Part shown: piece by piece, positions 26,598 through 35,330 of the stretch
Position numbering within the stretch: position 1 is the first letter of the stretch
Layout of the letters: each line of letters starts with the position of its first letter
Origin: an uncultured Bacteroidota bacterium
GTDB lineage: Bacteria; Bacteroidota; Bacteroidia; Bacteroidales; WCHB1-69
Direction of reading: 5' to 3'
Assembly: GCA_902786595.1 (NCBI GenBank)
Contig: CADADB010000001.1
Span: 253,172-317,171 of the forward strand
DNA length: 64,000 bases
Position numbers and translations under genes: made by a program
The notes under the pieces: generated by a model
What the model saw: only the letters and a program-made list of their open reading frames with translations
Database searches by the model: none
What the model was told of the DNA's origin: nothing

Positions 26598-27809
26598 ATT
26601 CGCATCGCCATAACTGAGAAAACGATATCCATTCTCCAGGGCGTGCCGGTAAACCGTATGCCAATCGTCTCCTAAAAAATTGGAAATCAACAACAAAAGT
26701 GTACTTTTCGGCTGATGGAAATTGGTGATCAGCCCGTTGACAATATGTCGCGTGTAAGTCGGCAGGATGATGAGCCGGGTGCTGGCCCGCAACATGTCCG
26801 TGTCGTGCGTTTTGAGGTAGTTGAGAATGGCCGTTAACGACTGCTCCACTGTCACTTGATGAATTGCGGGATTTTCGTAGGTCTCCCATTGTTCCACCAA
26901 AAGCGGCTGGTCCAGTCCAAGGTGTAGTTTGGCACCGATGACAAAGAGTGATTCCAACGTGCGCGTGACGGTCGTGCCCACAGCGATGAGCTGCTTGTCG
27001 CTGTTTCCCAATAATTTACGAATAAAATCTTCAGTAATCAGAATCTTCTCCTCGTGCATAAAATGCCCGCCGATAGTTTCGGATGATACGGGTTTGAAAG
27101 TGCCTGCTCCTACATGAAGTGTAACGTATTCTGTTTCAATTCCTTTCTCGTTAAGAGAATGCAGTAGTTCATTGGTGAAGTGAAGTCCGGCGGTAGGGGC
27201 GGCCACAGAGCCGTCATGACGGGCATATACGGTCTGATAACGTTCTGTGTCACTGTCTTCTGCGTCACGATGGATATATGGAGGCAACGGTACTTTCCCG
27301 TATGCCTCAATCCATTCAGCGAAAGAAACATCGGATTCGTTCCAGGTGAAAGTGACTTCAAAAGTGCCCTCGATAGCTTCTCCTCGTTCCGCTTTGATGC
27401 GTACAACCCGCTCGTTAATAGGGACTTCGATTTCCAATGGGTGTTTCCATTTCCGGGCATTTCCGACCATGCACTTCCACGTGACGCAACCGCTCAACGT
27501 AAATGCGACGGCAGGGTCCGAAGTGGGGGCAAGCGGTTCGAGGCAGAAAATCTCGATGGCGGCGCCGGTGGTGTTGTGTACCAACAACCGCGCATGAATC
27601 ACTTTGGAATTGTTGAATACCAACCAATGATTGTCTGTCAAGAACTCAGGTAACTGATGGAATTGCGCATCGGTGATTTTCCTTTCTTTCTTGTTGTAAA
27701 TCATTAGTTTGGATTGATCCCGTTGGGCAACGGGATACATGGCGATGCGGGACTCCGGCAGCGGGTAGTCGTAATCTTCTATGCGGATATTTTTATTCGG
27801 ATCTGTCAT
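26586..27809 (-). CDS. queA: tRNA preQ1(34) S-adenosylmethionine ribosyltransferase-isomerase
   Basis: 407 residues from ATG 27809. QueA transfers the ribosyl group of SAM to preQ1-modified tRNA to make epoxyqueuosine. Landmarks: DYPLPESRIAMYPVAQRDQSKLM at the N-terminus, TAGLHFTNELLHSL, THVG-like VTLHVGAGTFKPV, and the C-terminal NFHQPKSTLLLLISNFLG ... YRFLSYGDANL. The protein is longer than the roughly 350-residue E. coli enzyme, as in other Bacteroidota. The promoter box ends only 4 nt before the ATG, so the mRNA is probably leaderless or nearly so; downstream starts would remove conserved sequence. Confidence 0.92.
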   Translation of the reverse strand: MTDPNKNIRIEDYDYPLPESRIAMYPVAQRDQSKLMIYNKKERKITDAQFHQLPEFLTDNHWLVFNNSKVIHARLLVHNTTGAAIEIFCLEPLAPTSDPAVAFTLSGCVTWKCMVGNARKWKHPLEIEVPINERVVRIKAERGEAIEGTFEVTFTWNESDVSFAEWIEAYGKVPLPPYIHRDAEDSDTERYQTVYARHDGSVAAPTAGLHFTNELLHSLNEKGIETEYVTLHVGAGTFKPVSSETIGGHFMHEEKILITEDFIRKLLGNSDKQLIAVGTTVTRTLESLFVIGAKLHLGLDQPLLVEQWETYENPAIHQVTVEQSLTAILNYLKTHDTDMLRASTRLIILPTYTRHIVNGLITNFHQPKSTLLLLISNFLGDDWHTVYRHALENGYRFLSYGDANLYL

Positions 27810-27813
27810 GGCG

Positions 27814-27822
27814 GCAAAAATA
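27814..27822 (-). promoter_or_regulatory. Promoter -7 box of queA
   Basis: TATTTTTGC on the minus strand, immediately followed by CGCC and the ATG at 27809. Confidence 0.65.
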
Positions 27823-27841
27823 CACAAATTGCGAATACGCA

Positions 27842-27869
27842 GTAGAGACGTTTCCTTAATCGTCTCTGT
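27842..27869. repeat. 28-nt palindrome, copy 2 (degenerate)
   Basis: Outer arms GTAGAGACG and CGTCTCTGT flank a 10-nt centre. Same total length and outer sequence as the copy at 35331, with the final two bases altered. It lies upstream of the queA promoter. Confidence 0.6.
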
Positions 27870-27962
27870 AATTCTGAATCGTTCCTATAATAACATTGTA
27901 TGTTAAAAAATAGCATTGAAATTATTAACAATTTTTAACTTGACAAGCGCTTTCCCGTGTTG

Positions 27963-27971
27963 TATATTTGC
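27963..27971 (+). promoter_or_regulatory. Promoter -7 box of the gene at 27994
   Basis: TATATTTGC. Upstream in-frame starts at 27916 and 27973 lie before or on the likely transcription start, so ATG 27994 is preferred. Confidence 0.65.
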
Positions 27972-27993
27972 CATGAAACAAATTATTGAAATA

Positions 27994-28782
27994 ATGAAAG
28001 CAAAAGTGATCATGAGCATATTGATTATAAGTGGATTGTGTCTTTTGGCACCCACGAAGGGAATGTCACAAGAGCAACTGTTTCGCGCCCATGCCGCTGA
28101 AATCGTGCCGGACATACCTGCGCAGAGCTGTTTTCTTCCAACTTTTGCCGGTTTCCATTTCCGAAACGATTTCGGCATGAAAGAGATGATGTATGCCGAT
28201 ATAATAGGTGTGTTGAACTTTCGGAAGAACATCCTGTTTTTTTGTGTAAATCATTATGGCTATGCGAGCTATGGAGATTTCAAACTGTCGGTCGGTTATG
28301 GTCGGAACTTTGGCGACCGTTTTGCGATGACGGCGCGGGTTTTCTATCTGATGTCGCATGCCCGAGGGTATCCAGCACGGCACTCACTTTGCGCAGATTT
28401 TGCATTTGCCTACAAAGTTTCGCCTAAATTGCTGTTCGATGCTGTGGTATTTAATCCTTTCCTGCTACGATATGGAATTGTGGGACAGGACGTTATACCC
28501 CTGAGATTCGCGTTGGGGTGTACGTATATGCCTGTTCGCAAACTGTTGCTCTCGCTTACAATGTCGAAGTCGTTGCCGGGTGCATGGGAGGTGACGGGAC
28601 GGTTCAAGACCCATCCGATTGCACCGCTTTTACTCGGCGCAGACTGCTCCAATAACTATTTGGGCGTTTACTTCGGATTGATTTATAAAAAATTCCTTGT
28701 TTCAGTGCAAGCCAAATGGCATTATCGGATTTCGGTTTCGCCCGAAATCGGAGGAGGATGGTTTGATACGCCTAAACGATGA
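27994..28782 (+). CDS. Exported protein, probably a small outer-membrane beta barrel
   Basis: 262 residues. Signal peptide MKAKVIMSILIISGLCLLAP then cleavage near TKGMSQ. The mature part is rich in alternating aromatic/hydrophobic strands with Gly/Tyr/Asn turns (YGYASYGDFKLSVGYGRNFGDRF, LRYGIVGQDVIPLRFALGC), suggesting a 10-14 strand barrel. It ends GGGWFDTPKR rather than with a terminal Phe/Tyr. Family not recognised. Confidence 0.68.
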   Translation: MKAKVIMSILIISGLCLLAPTKGMSQEQLFRAHAAEIVPDIPAQSCFLPTFAGFHFRNDFGMKEMMYADIIGVLNFRKNILFFCVNHYGYASYGDFKLSVGYGRNFGDRFAMTARVFYLMSHARGYPARHSLCADFAFAYKVSPKLLFDAVVFNPFLLRYGIVGQDVIPLRFALGCTYMPVRKLLLSLTMSKSLPGAWEVTGRFKTHPIAPLLLGADCSNNYLGVYFGLIYKKFLVSVQAKWHYRISVSPEIGGGWFDTPKR

Positions 28783-28784
28783 CA

Positions 28785-28860
28785 ATGACTATAACTATAA
28801 CTATAACTATAACAATGACTATGGCTATAACTATTCACTATTCACTGATCACTAATCACA
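28785..28860. repeat. Hexamer plus heptamer array between two envelope genes
   Basis: Units of actata/aactat type (6-nt period, about 28785-28832) run into attcact, attcact, gatcact, aatcaca (7-nt period, 28833-28860). The ATTCACT family returns in reverse at 30876 and near 41385. Confidence 0.75.
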
Positions 28861-28870
28861 AAAAACAAAC

Positions 28871-30823
28871 ATGATAAACAAGATAATATTAAGGAGTATA
28901 ATGATGATAGCGACAATCATCCCGACAGCTGGACTCGCCCAACAGGATTCCATTCGGTTGTTGGAGAACTCCGTCGAAAGTTGGATGCTCCAAATGGACG
29001 ATTTGGAAAACGAAGAGAATGTCAGCGAGGAAGTGCTCGAACATATGGAGGGTGCTTATGAAAATAGTCGTCCAAATCTGAATAACTTGAGCTATGAAGT
29101 GGCTGTGACAGTATTGCAGTTGACTGATTACCAATACTATCAATTGCAGCTGTACATTGAAAATTACGGTCAGCTGTATAGCATTTACGAGTTAGCTGCA
29201 ATAGACGGTTTCACGGATGTGGATATGCGTAGATTGTTTGACAGAGTGCTCATATTGCCGCCGCCAAAACAACGCCCTTCTTTCCGACAGTTGATGAAAA
29301 GCAGCAAAAGTGTGCTTTGGCTGCGTTATGGACAAGTGGTGGAGCGGCAGGCGGGGTATGACACCTCGAGGGCAAACCATTATGACGGTTCGCCGGCTCA
29401 CTTGCAATTCCGTTACGATTTTGATATCCGCCAGCATTTCGGTTTCCGCATTGCTGGGGAGAAAGATGCAGGGGAGGCGTTTTTCCGAGGCGACCAGAAA
29501 GAGGGATTTGACCACTATTCGGGGTCTCTGTATGTGAAGAACATCAAATGGTTGAAGTGTGCCGTGGTTGGGGATTACCGGTTGAATTTAGGGCAAGGGC
29601 TGGTGTTGGGCTCCTCCATGATGACAGGAAAGGGTGGGGGAGTGTCGGCGATACGGCGCTTCAGCGAAGGGATTCGTCCTGTGGCAACAACCAACGAAAG
29701 CGAGTTTTTCAGGGGAGCGGCGTTCATGCTGGGGAATGCGAATTGGTCGGGGGGCAGTTTCGCTGGAGCGGTGACGGAAACCAATCGTACCGCTATAGGG
29801 GGAGCACTCTCTTATCGGCGGGCACGGTTTTCGCTCGGTGGACAGTTTGTTTGTTTCGGGGAAGTTGCTGACTCGGCGACAAGTAAAGAGAAATGGCGGT
29901 CGCTAATCCAACCTCGCCAATGGAACGCCAGCGTATCGTATCAGGCGCTGGCAGGCAAAGCGCTGTTTTTCGGAGAGGTGGCTCTCAATGAAAAGGGGAA
30001 ACCTGCCTTGTTGCAGGCCGCACTCTTCCCCGTCACCCCAGTGCTTCAGGTAGCCGCGTTGACGCGATATTACGCCACGGGCTACCAATCACTTATGGGC
30101 AGCGGGTTCCGGACGGCTTCGGGTGACGGCGGTGAGTTCGGCGTCTATCTTACCGGGCATCTCATCCTTTCCAGAAAGGTGGAGGCGGATCTGTTCTGCG
30201 ACTACTATCGGCTGAAATGGCTGACTTATCGTACGGACGCGCCCGTGCAGGGAACGGACGCCGGACTCCTTCTGACGTGCCGACTCACCCGAAAAAGCAC
30301 GCTGAGTCTCCGATACCAATGGCGAACAAAGCCGAAAAACGAAAGCGAGGATCTATACATGCATCGCCTTGTGGAGCAGTGCCGGCATAGATTACGAGTG
30401 CAATGGACGAATTCCCCGTGGCCGTTTCTGAACACTAAAACGGAGGTCAGCATGGTGTTCAACAAGGGCCCGGATCAGAGACGTTGGGATAAAGGGATAC
30501 TGATGTATCAGGACTTGGCTTTCAACTTTCGGAAACCGCAATTAAGTCTCCACCTCCGTGTTGCCTATTTCGACACAGACAGTTACGAAGAACGTCTGTA
30601 CGCATACGAAAACGACTTGTATTACGCTTTCACTATCGGCTCATACTATTATCAGGGAGTGCGGGCGTACCTGATGCTGCGGTATAAGATTCAAAATTTC
30701 AGCGTATGGTTCAGGGTGTCGCGAACGCACTATCTGGACAGGCACGACATCAGCAGCGGTTTGACCTATATTGACAAGCCGCACAAGACGGAAGTGAGGG
30801 TGCAGGGAATGTACCGGTTTTGA
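28871..30823 (+). CDS. Helix-hairpin-helix outer-membrane beta-barrel protein
   Basis: 650 residues. Signal peptide up to about 24 (AGLAQQ). Residues about 60-130 read as two helix-hairpin-helix-like segments of ComEA type (LNNLSYEVAVTVLQLTDYQYYQLQLYIENYG, then LAAIDGF). The remaining roughly 500 residues are amphipathic strands typical of a large barrel, ending MYRF with terminal Phe. This combination is known in Bacteroidota as helix-hairpin-helix domain-containing outer-membrane proteins; function is not established, and DNA binding or uptake at the surface is only a guess. Confidence 0.78.
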   Translation: MINKIILRSIMMIATIIPTAGLAQQDSIRLLENSVESWMLQMDDLENEENVSEEVLEHMEGAYENSRPNLNNLSYEVAVTVLQLTDYQYYQLQLYIENYGQLYSIYELAAIDGFTDVDMRRLFDRVLILPPPKQRPSFRQLMKSSKSVLWLRYGQVVERQAGYDTSRANHYDGSPAHLQFRYDFDIRQHFGFRIAGEKDAGEAFFRGDQKEGFDHYSGSLYVKNIKWLKCAVVGDYRLNLGQGLVLGSSMMTGKGGGVSAIRRFSEGIRPVATTNESEFFRGAAFMLGNANWSGGSFAGAVTETNRTAIGGALSYRRARFSLGGQFVCFGEVADSATSKEKWRSLIQPRQWNASVSYQALAGKALFFGEVALNEKGKPALLQAALFPVTPVLQVAALTRYYATGYQSLMGSGFRTASGDGGEFGVYLTGHLILSRKVEADLFCDYYRLKWLTYRTDAPVQGTDAGLLLTCRLTRKSTLSLRYQWRTKPKNESEDLYMHRLVEQCRHRLRVQWTNSPWPFLNTKTEVSMVFNKGPDQRRWDKGILMYQDLAFNFRKPQLSLHLRVAYFDTDSYEERLYAYENDLYYAFTIGSYYYQGVRAYLMLRYKIQNFSVWFRVSRTHYLDRHDISSGLTYIDKPHKTEVRVQGMYRF

Positions 30824-30875
30824 ATGGCCGAAGAGGTATGACTTTTTCCATTTCTCCTATCACATAGAGAGCAAT

Positions 30876-30903
30876 GATTACTGAATGGTGAATTGTGAAT
30901 GGA
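30876..30903. repeat. Heptamer array, ATTCACT family in reverse (4 units)
   Basis: gattact, gaatggt, gaattgt, gaatgga in 7-nt register, immediately before the promoter at 30911. Confidence 0.65.
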
Positions 30904-30910
30904 AAAAGTG

Positions 30911-30919
30911 TACTTTCGC
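30911..30919 (+). promoter_or_regulatory. Promoter -7 box of the TonB-domain gene
   Basis: TACTTTCGC, a one-base variant of TAnnTTTGC, 24 nt before the ATG at 30943. It argues against an in-frame start at 30895. Confidence 0.5.
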
Positions 30920-30942
30920 CCTGTCAAAATATTCGGATCACT

Positions 30943-31386
30943 ATGGAAGAATTTGAGAAGAAGAAAAAGAAAACTAAATTCTTGGAGAAGCCGCTTTATC
31001 CAGGTGGAACAAAGGCACTTCGCGAGTTTGTGTCGGCACATTTGCAGTATCCACAGGACGCTATGGATCAGCGGATTGAAGGTGTTGTAAGGGTTGCCTA
31101 TCAAGTGAACGACGACGGCTTTGTGGAAAATGCTACCGTGGTGAAGAGTCTCTGCCCTTCGTGCGATGAAGAAGCCCTTCGTCTGGTCCGAATGCTGCGA
31201 TACGACAAGGCGCGCAATCGCGGGGTTCGTCTCAAAGTAAATAGTAAGCTGAACATCCATTTCCGACTTGCCCCCGCCCCTACAGGTACGACCATTTCTT
31301 ATACACTGACCTCTTCCTCAAAGAAGCCAGACGGGCAAAACTCCTCGGAATCATCAGGAGGTTATAGTTACAGTATCACGTGGTGA
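30943..31386 (+). CDS. Soluble TonB C-terminal-domain protein without membrane anchor
   Basis: 147 residues. Residues about 15-112 match a TonB_C domain: LYPGGTKALREFVSAHLQYPQDAMDQ, GVVRVAYQVNDDGFVENATVVKSL, DEEALRLVRMLRY, then a final strand. Normal TonB energy transducers carry an N-terminal membrane helix and a Pro-rich linker; here the N-terminus is only a short Lys-rich segment (EKKKKKTKF). The C-terminus is a Ser/Gly-rich tail (SSSKKPDGQNSSESSGG). Either a stand-alone peptide-binding domain or a decayed transducer. Confidence 0.8.
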   Translation: MEEFEKKKKKTKFLEKPLYPGGTKALREFVSAHLQYPQDAMDQRIEGVVRVAYQVNDDGFVENATVVKSLCPSCDEEALRLVRMLRYDKARNRGVRLKVNSKLNIHFRLAPAPTGTTISYTLTSSSKKPDGQNSSESSGGYSYSITW

Positions 31387-31446
31387 GAAACTTTTAGGTT
31401 TTGTGACGGGGTATGTGTGAAAAGGGGACAATTGCAAAACCCTCCT

Positions 31447-32079
31447 CTACAGCATCATCTCTTGCACCTGTTCTTGAATGTCCAGCACTTTACCGATGCC
31501 TATGAGGACTTTGTCGATTTTGTCCTTTACGAACTCTTCAGACTCAATGACATGTAGGTTAGGATGGCCTTTCCAGGCGCGTATCAGGTTGTCGTCCACG
31601 GAGATGGCTTCGGCCAAGGTCTCTTCCATACGGGCAGAGTTGTTGCTCAAGGTGTAACTGTTGGGAGCTCCTTTCGCGCTGGTGCAGAGATGAAAAACTG
31701 CCTTGTAACGGCCTAATAGTTCCTCTTCTGTCTTGCCGATGGCACGCAGCAATGCCTGCCAGTCTTCGGGCTTCATGTAGGCGGAGAGATCCATGGCACC
31801 ACGATCGTTAATGATGAGCGCAGGTTTGCCGGTGGCCTTCGCGATTTCGTAGAAAGAATCCTCCATTTGAAGCAGGAAGGTCATCATGTTGCGGTGAATC
31901 TCGAAGTAGAGGTGCGGATCTTGGGTCAGGAACTCCGCGCCCGCCTTGATGAAGAGAGTGGCGGCTTCTGGGAGTGTGAAGACAGCGTACCCTAACTTGG
32001 AGAAGAACTCCTCAATACGCTCATTTGTAGTGGTTTTCCCGGCACACGGGCCGCCGGTGAGCACAATCTTGGTTATCAT
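31447..32079 (-). CDS. P-loop ATPase/kinase of the AAA_28 family
   Basis: 210 residues from ATG 32079. Walker A is at the very start (LTGGPCAGKTTTNERIE). IINDRGAMDLSAYM gives a DRG-type Walker B-like site, and the protein has the layout of AAA_28/NadR-like small kinases (also seen in animal TTD14-like proteins). Substrate unknown; nucleotide or phosphoinositide-like ligands have been suggested for relatives. The promoter at 32106-32114 rules out the longer start. Confidence 0.78.
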   Translation of the reverse strand: MITKIVLTGGPCAGKTTTNERIEEFFSKLGYAVFTLPEAATLFIKAGAEFLTQDPHLYFEIHRNMMTFLLQMEDSFYEIAKATGKPALIINDRGAMDLSAYMKPEDWQALLRAIGKTEEELLGRYKAVFHLCTSAKGAPNSYTLSNNSARMEETLAEAISVDDNLIRAWKGHPNLHVIESEEFVKDKIDKVLIGIGKVLDIQEQVQEMML

Positions 32080-32105
32080 AAAGTTACACTTTTCTGAATG
32101 GCGGC

Positions 32106-32114
32106 GCAAAAATA
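32106..32114 (-). promoter_or_regulatory. Promoter -7 box of the AAA_28 gene
   Basis: TATTTTTGC on the minus strand, 27 nt before ATG 32079. Confidence 0.6.
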
Positions 32115-32172
32115 ACAAAAATCTCAAAAAAATGTAACCTTTTGTTTTTTTGCATCATATAGATAGAAATAT

Positions 32173-32181
32173 TATTTTTGC
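32173..32181 (+). promoter_or_regulatory. Promoter -7 box of the tandem lipoprotein genes
   Basis: TATTTTTGC, 46 nt before the start at 32227; divergent from the AAA_28 promoter. Confidence 0.6.
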
Positions 32182-32226
32182 AACTTTGTCATTTGCAGTT
32201 TTTCACTGTCTCAAACAAAAATCTTT

Positions 32227-33174
32227 ATGCATCAAATAAACAAACTATTAATCAAAACATTTTATCTCATCCTTGGGCTCTGTCTTCTGACGGCCGGTTG
32301 CCAGAAAGAGGGCGTGTATAAGCCGGGGAAAAAGATTTCAAAAATCTTCATCACGTATGAATCTGGAGAAAAGAGGTTGTATCAGACTTGGAATTGGGAC
32401 GGGGATTTGTTGAGTTCCATCTCTTTTTTTAATGGATCATCCGAACTGCGGTTTCAATACAACGGCAAGCAGTTGAGTGCTATCTATGAATTGGGTGGCA
32501 CCAACCAGTACTATCTTTTCCATTATGACAAGAAAGGGAAACGAATTGATTCCTTGGATGTTTACACGGATTGTCTTTCCCTTGATCCGAATGTTCGTCG
32601 TTTAGCCCATTATGTTTTTTCGTATAATGCGGACGGATTGATTTCTGGGTATGAAGAAGAAGTGTATGCACATCCGAGTTGGAAAGACAGTAACGAAGCT
32701 CTCCGTTTGGTACTGCAATGCGCAATTCCCGGTCTTCCAGATATGGCTGCACAGAAGCTTGCCAAACCGCGCGCACAAAGCAAAGGCGATGAGGAGATTT
32801 GGGACAGGATTTCCGTATCGTTCACTTACCAAGGCGAAAATGTAACCGAATGTCATATATTGACGAATGATAGGATAGAGGAAAATTACACGTTTACGTA
32901 CACTGACTACCTGAACCCATCACACAAGCTGTTTCAGTCAACCAATTTTTCGGCTTCGGGCTTGTACAGCAAGAATTTGGTCAAGACGTGTCATTATGAG
33001 AATATTTGGGATTCGGATCCAACAATGAACCTTTACGAGGATATGGAATATCAGTATGAAATTGTGGACAATTATCCGGTGAAAACCACTTGCAACGGTA
33101 CGATTCATTATTATGTCGCTCCAGAATACACAGAACCATTCACACATGTCAATTATTACGAATATTATCAATAA
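32227..33174 (+). CDS. Lipoprotein, first of two tandem paralogues
   Basis: 315 residues. Signal with lipobox LLTAGC, then QKEGVYKPGKKISKIF. The mature part has repeated aromatic strand motifs (TWNWDGDLLSSISFFNGS, FHYDKKGKRID, HYVFSYNADGLISGYEEE) reminiscent of RHS/YD-like or DUF4595-type beta repeats found in Bacteroidota lipoproteins. It shares the KxGVYKPxKKxSKI and WNWDGxLLxSI segments with the next gene, 17 nt downstream, so the pair arose by duplication. Confidence 0.75.
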   Translation: MHQINKLLIKTFYLILGLCLLTAGCQKEGVYKPGKKISKIFITYESGEKRLYQTWNWDGDLLSSISFFNGSSELRFQYNGKQLSAIYELGGTNQYYLFHYDKKGKRIDSLDVYTDCLSLDPNVRRLAHYVFSYNADGLISGYEEEVYAHPSWKDSNEALRLVLQCAIPGLPDMAAQKLAKPRAQSKGDEEIWDRISVSFTYQGENVTECHILTNDRIEENYTFTYTDYLNPSHKLFQSTNFSASGLYSKNLVKTCHYENIWDSDPTMNLYEDMEYQYEIVDNYPVKTTCNGTIHYYVAPEYTEPFTHVNYYEYYQ

Positions 33175-33190
33175 CTTTAACACAACAGTT

Positions 33191-34150
33191 ATGAATAAAC
33201 GCTTAACAAACAGAATGTTACAACATAAAAGACAGATGGTCGTGGTTTTGCTCACTGCTCTGTTCACAATGCTGACAAGTGCTTGTCAGAAAGATGGCGT
33301 TTACAAGCCGGAAAAGAAATTGTCCAAGATTCACTTGGAGACAGATTATTGGCAACGGGATATGATTTGGAATTGGGACGGGAATTTGTTGAACTCCATC
33401 AAGGTCAACTATTCCGATGACTATAGTGATGTCTTTGAGTTTGAATATCAGGGTCAACGGGTGAAAACTATCATTTGCTCTGACATTTCAGGGTATAAAC
33501 CTGTCAAGTACTACCATTTCCACTATAACGGGAGACATTTGTCCTGTATTGAAGGTGTTCAAGACACGAACAATGAGGAATTTCCGCAACGTCCGTGCGC
33601 CAAATACACCTTCACACACAATGACCGAGACCAAATCACGGAGATTCAAGTTGAGCTATATGGAGAGAACAAGTCTGCGGACGATCCTTTGACCGAAATT
33701 CTGTCGATGGTATTGCCCGGGCTTTCCCTTACGGACGCGGAGAGAATTTATCAGACACAAACTGAAATGCCTGCCCCAAAAGAATTTTATAAAAGATTGA
33801 TTACCCTTGCATACGAGGGTGATAACGTGAAAGAATACCGTATTGACGATGATAATATGGAATACGTTTATCTATTCCAATACACGGATTATCCCAACCC
33901 AATGTATCGTTTTTTCAGCGGCAACTACACCGATTTGTTTATGCCATTCACGTTTAGCTACAGCCGTAACCTGCCGTCTTCAGCAGATATTCAGTATTAC
34001 CACGAATGGGCTGGCTCAACAGATGTTCTTAACTACCATAATGAATACCATTATCAATTGGACGAAGACGGGTATGTCACAGATTCCCAATACATTGGAA
34101 ACGAAGAAAACGGGATTGTTGTGACCTGCCGGTACGAGTATGTAAAGTGA
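33191..34150 (+). CDS. Lipoprotein, second of two tandem paralogues
   Basis: 319 residues from ATG 33191 (MNKRLTNRMLQHKRQM). Lipobox LTSAC followed by QKDGVYKPEKKLSKIH. The mature sequence parallels the upstream paralogue: MIWNWDGNLLNSIKVNY, YHFHYNGRHLSCIEG, KYTFTHNDRDQITEIQVELYG, YVYLFQYTDYPNP. The longer reading from 33113 would overlap the previous gene and lacks a signal peptide. Function unknown; surface lipoprotein by inference. Confidence 0.74.
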   Translation: MNKRLTNRMLQHKRQMVVVLLTALFTMLTSACQKDGVYKPEKKLSKIHLETDYWQRDMIWNWDGNLLNSIKVNYSDDYSDVFEFEYQGQRVKTIICSDISGYKPVKYYHFHYNGRHLSCIEGVQDTNNEEFPQRPCAKYTFTHNDRDQITEIQVELYGENKSADDPLTEILSMVLPGLSLTDAERIYQTQTEMPAPKEFYKRLITLAYEGDNVKEYRIDDDNMEYVYLFQYTDYPNPMYRFFSGNYTDLFMPFTFSYSRNLPSSADIQYYHEWAGSTDVLNYHNEYHYQLDEDGYVTDSQYIGNEENGIVVTCRYEYVK

Positions 34151-34165
34151 GAAACATGTTTTCCG

Positions 34166-35284
34166 CTACCGTTCCAGCACCACCTTTGTCACCGCGCCGT
34201 CGCCCGCTTGCACGAAATAAACGCCACCGGGACAACGGGCGAGATCGATTTGTGCGGTCTGTAGGGGCGAATAATTATTCGCCCCTACCACCACGTCTAT
34301 CATCTTTCCATACACATCGTAAACGCGGATCTCAGGATTTGACAATGGAGAATCCGAGGTTTGGATGTGAAGAATACCGTTTGTGGGGTTCGGCCAAACC
34401 TGAAGCTGTCCGGTCTTGCGGTCGGGGATGCCGGAAGGAGTGCTGTGACCCGTAAAGAACTCGTAGATAATGTTCTTGTAGTCAACATCGTATTGGTTGA
34501 CATTGTCGTACCACGTATGGTTCCCGCCCACCACTTTCAGGTGCTGCAGGTCGGTGCCACAGTTATAGGTGTAGCGGATGAAACGCAAGCCGTCGTTCTT
34601 AAGGTCAGGGAGCGTATCGATGGCAGGTTCGCCGGAGCAGCCGTTGGCATTCTGCCAATAGTCCATGATGGCATCCACCCCGAGACCGAGGTTCGAGCCA
34701 AAAGCGGTGGAGCTCCCGTTGTAACCCACCACAGGATCGCTGGTGCCGTGGATGTGGAGCATCCGCACAGGTGCCACAGGGGTTAAAGAGGCCTGTTCAT
34801 AGTAGATCAGACCACTTACAGGTGCGCACGCGGTGATACGGTCTCCATGCTCGATGGCCATACGATGGGTCATAAAGCCGCCCATGGAGAATCCGGTGAA
34901 GAAGACGCTGTCGGGGTCGAGCTGGTACTGAACCGTCAGCGAGTCAAGGAGGGCCATCAAGAATCCCGCGTCGTCAACATTACTGTTTGTCATCCCCACA
35001 TTCCACATGTTGCCCATGCCTAAATTGCGGGCCTGTGGCACTACGATTGCCCACCCGAACTCTTCGGCTATCTGTCCGAAATTGAGTTCCTGATTATAGT
35101 TCGTAATGTTGTCTCCCAAACCATGCAAGAAGAACAATACGGGAAGTGTGCCCTCGTGGTTGGCTGGAATGCGCACGAGATAGTCACGCTGCACGCCCTG
35201 CCAGGTGAAATGCTGGATTTGGGCGGAAATGTTTCCAAACAGGAAAAGCGCCAGTAAGAGACAAAGAGATTGGATCTTTTTCAT
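34166..35284 (-). CDS. Secreted esterase (PHB-depolymerase/feruloyl-esterase type) with type IX sorting domain
   Basis: 372 residues. Signal peptide MKKIQSLCLLLALFLFGNISAQ. The alpha/beta-hydrolase domain has VLFFLHGLGDN (oxyanion region), nucleophile elbow GFSMGG, the acid near HIHGTSDPVV and the catalytic His in VGGNHTW. Residues about 300-372 are a type A sorting domain (LQVWPNPTNGILHI ... VYDVYGKMIDVV ... GGVYFVQAG). A 28-nt palindrome (34261-34288) lies inside this domain and encodes VGANNYSPLQ between two conserved strands. Likely acts on plant-ester or polyester substrates outside the cell; substrate is inference. Confidence 0.88.
   Translation of the reverse strand: MKKIQSLCLLLALFLFGNISAQIQHFTWQGVQRDYLVRIPANHEGTLPVLFFLHGLGDNITNYNQELNFGQIAEEFGWAIVVPQARNLGMGNMWNVGMTNSNVDDAGFLMALLDSLTVQYQLDPDSVFFTGFSMGGFMTHRMAIEHGDRITACAPVSGLIYYEQASLTPVAPVRMLHIHGTSDPVVGYNGSSTAFGSNLGLGVDAIMDYWQNANGCSGEPAIDTLPDLKNDGLRFIRYTYNCGTDLQHLKVVGGNHTWYDNVNQYDVDYKNIIYEFFTGHSTPSGIPDRKTGQLQVWPNPTNGILHIQTSDSPLSNPEIRVYDVYGKMIDVVVGANNYSPLQTAQIDLARCPGGVYFVQAGDGAVTKVVLER
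34261..34288. repeat. 28-nt palindrome, copy 3, inside a coding region
   Basis: Half-sites GTAGGGGCGAATAA and TTATTCGCCCCTAC form a perfect 14-bp inverted repeat. It is read in frame in the sorting domain of the esterase. Confidence 0.85.
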
Positions 35285-35330
35285 CGTCAGGGGATTATGT
35301 TGAAGATTGATTGGAGACATGGGGTATGAC

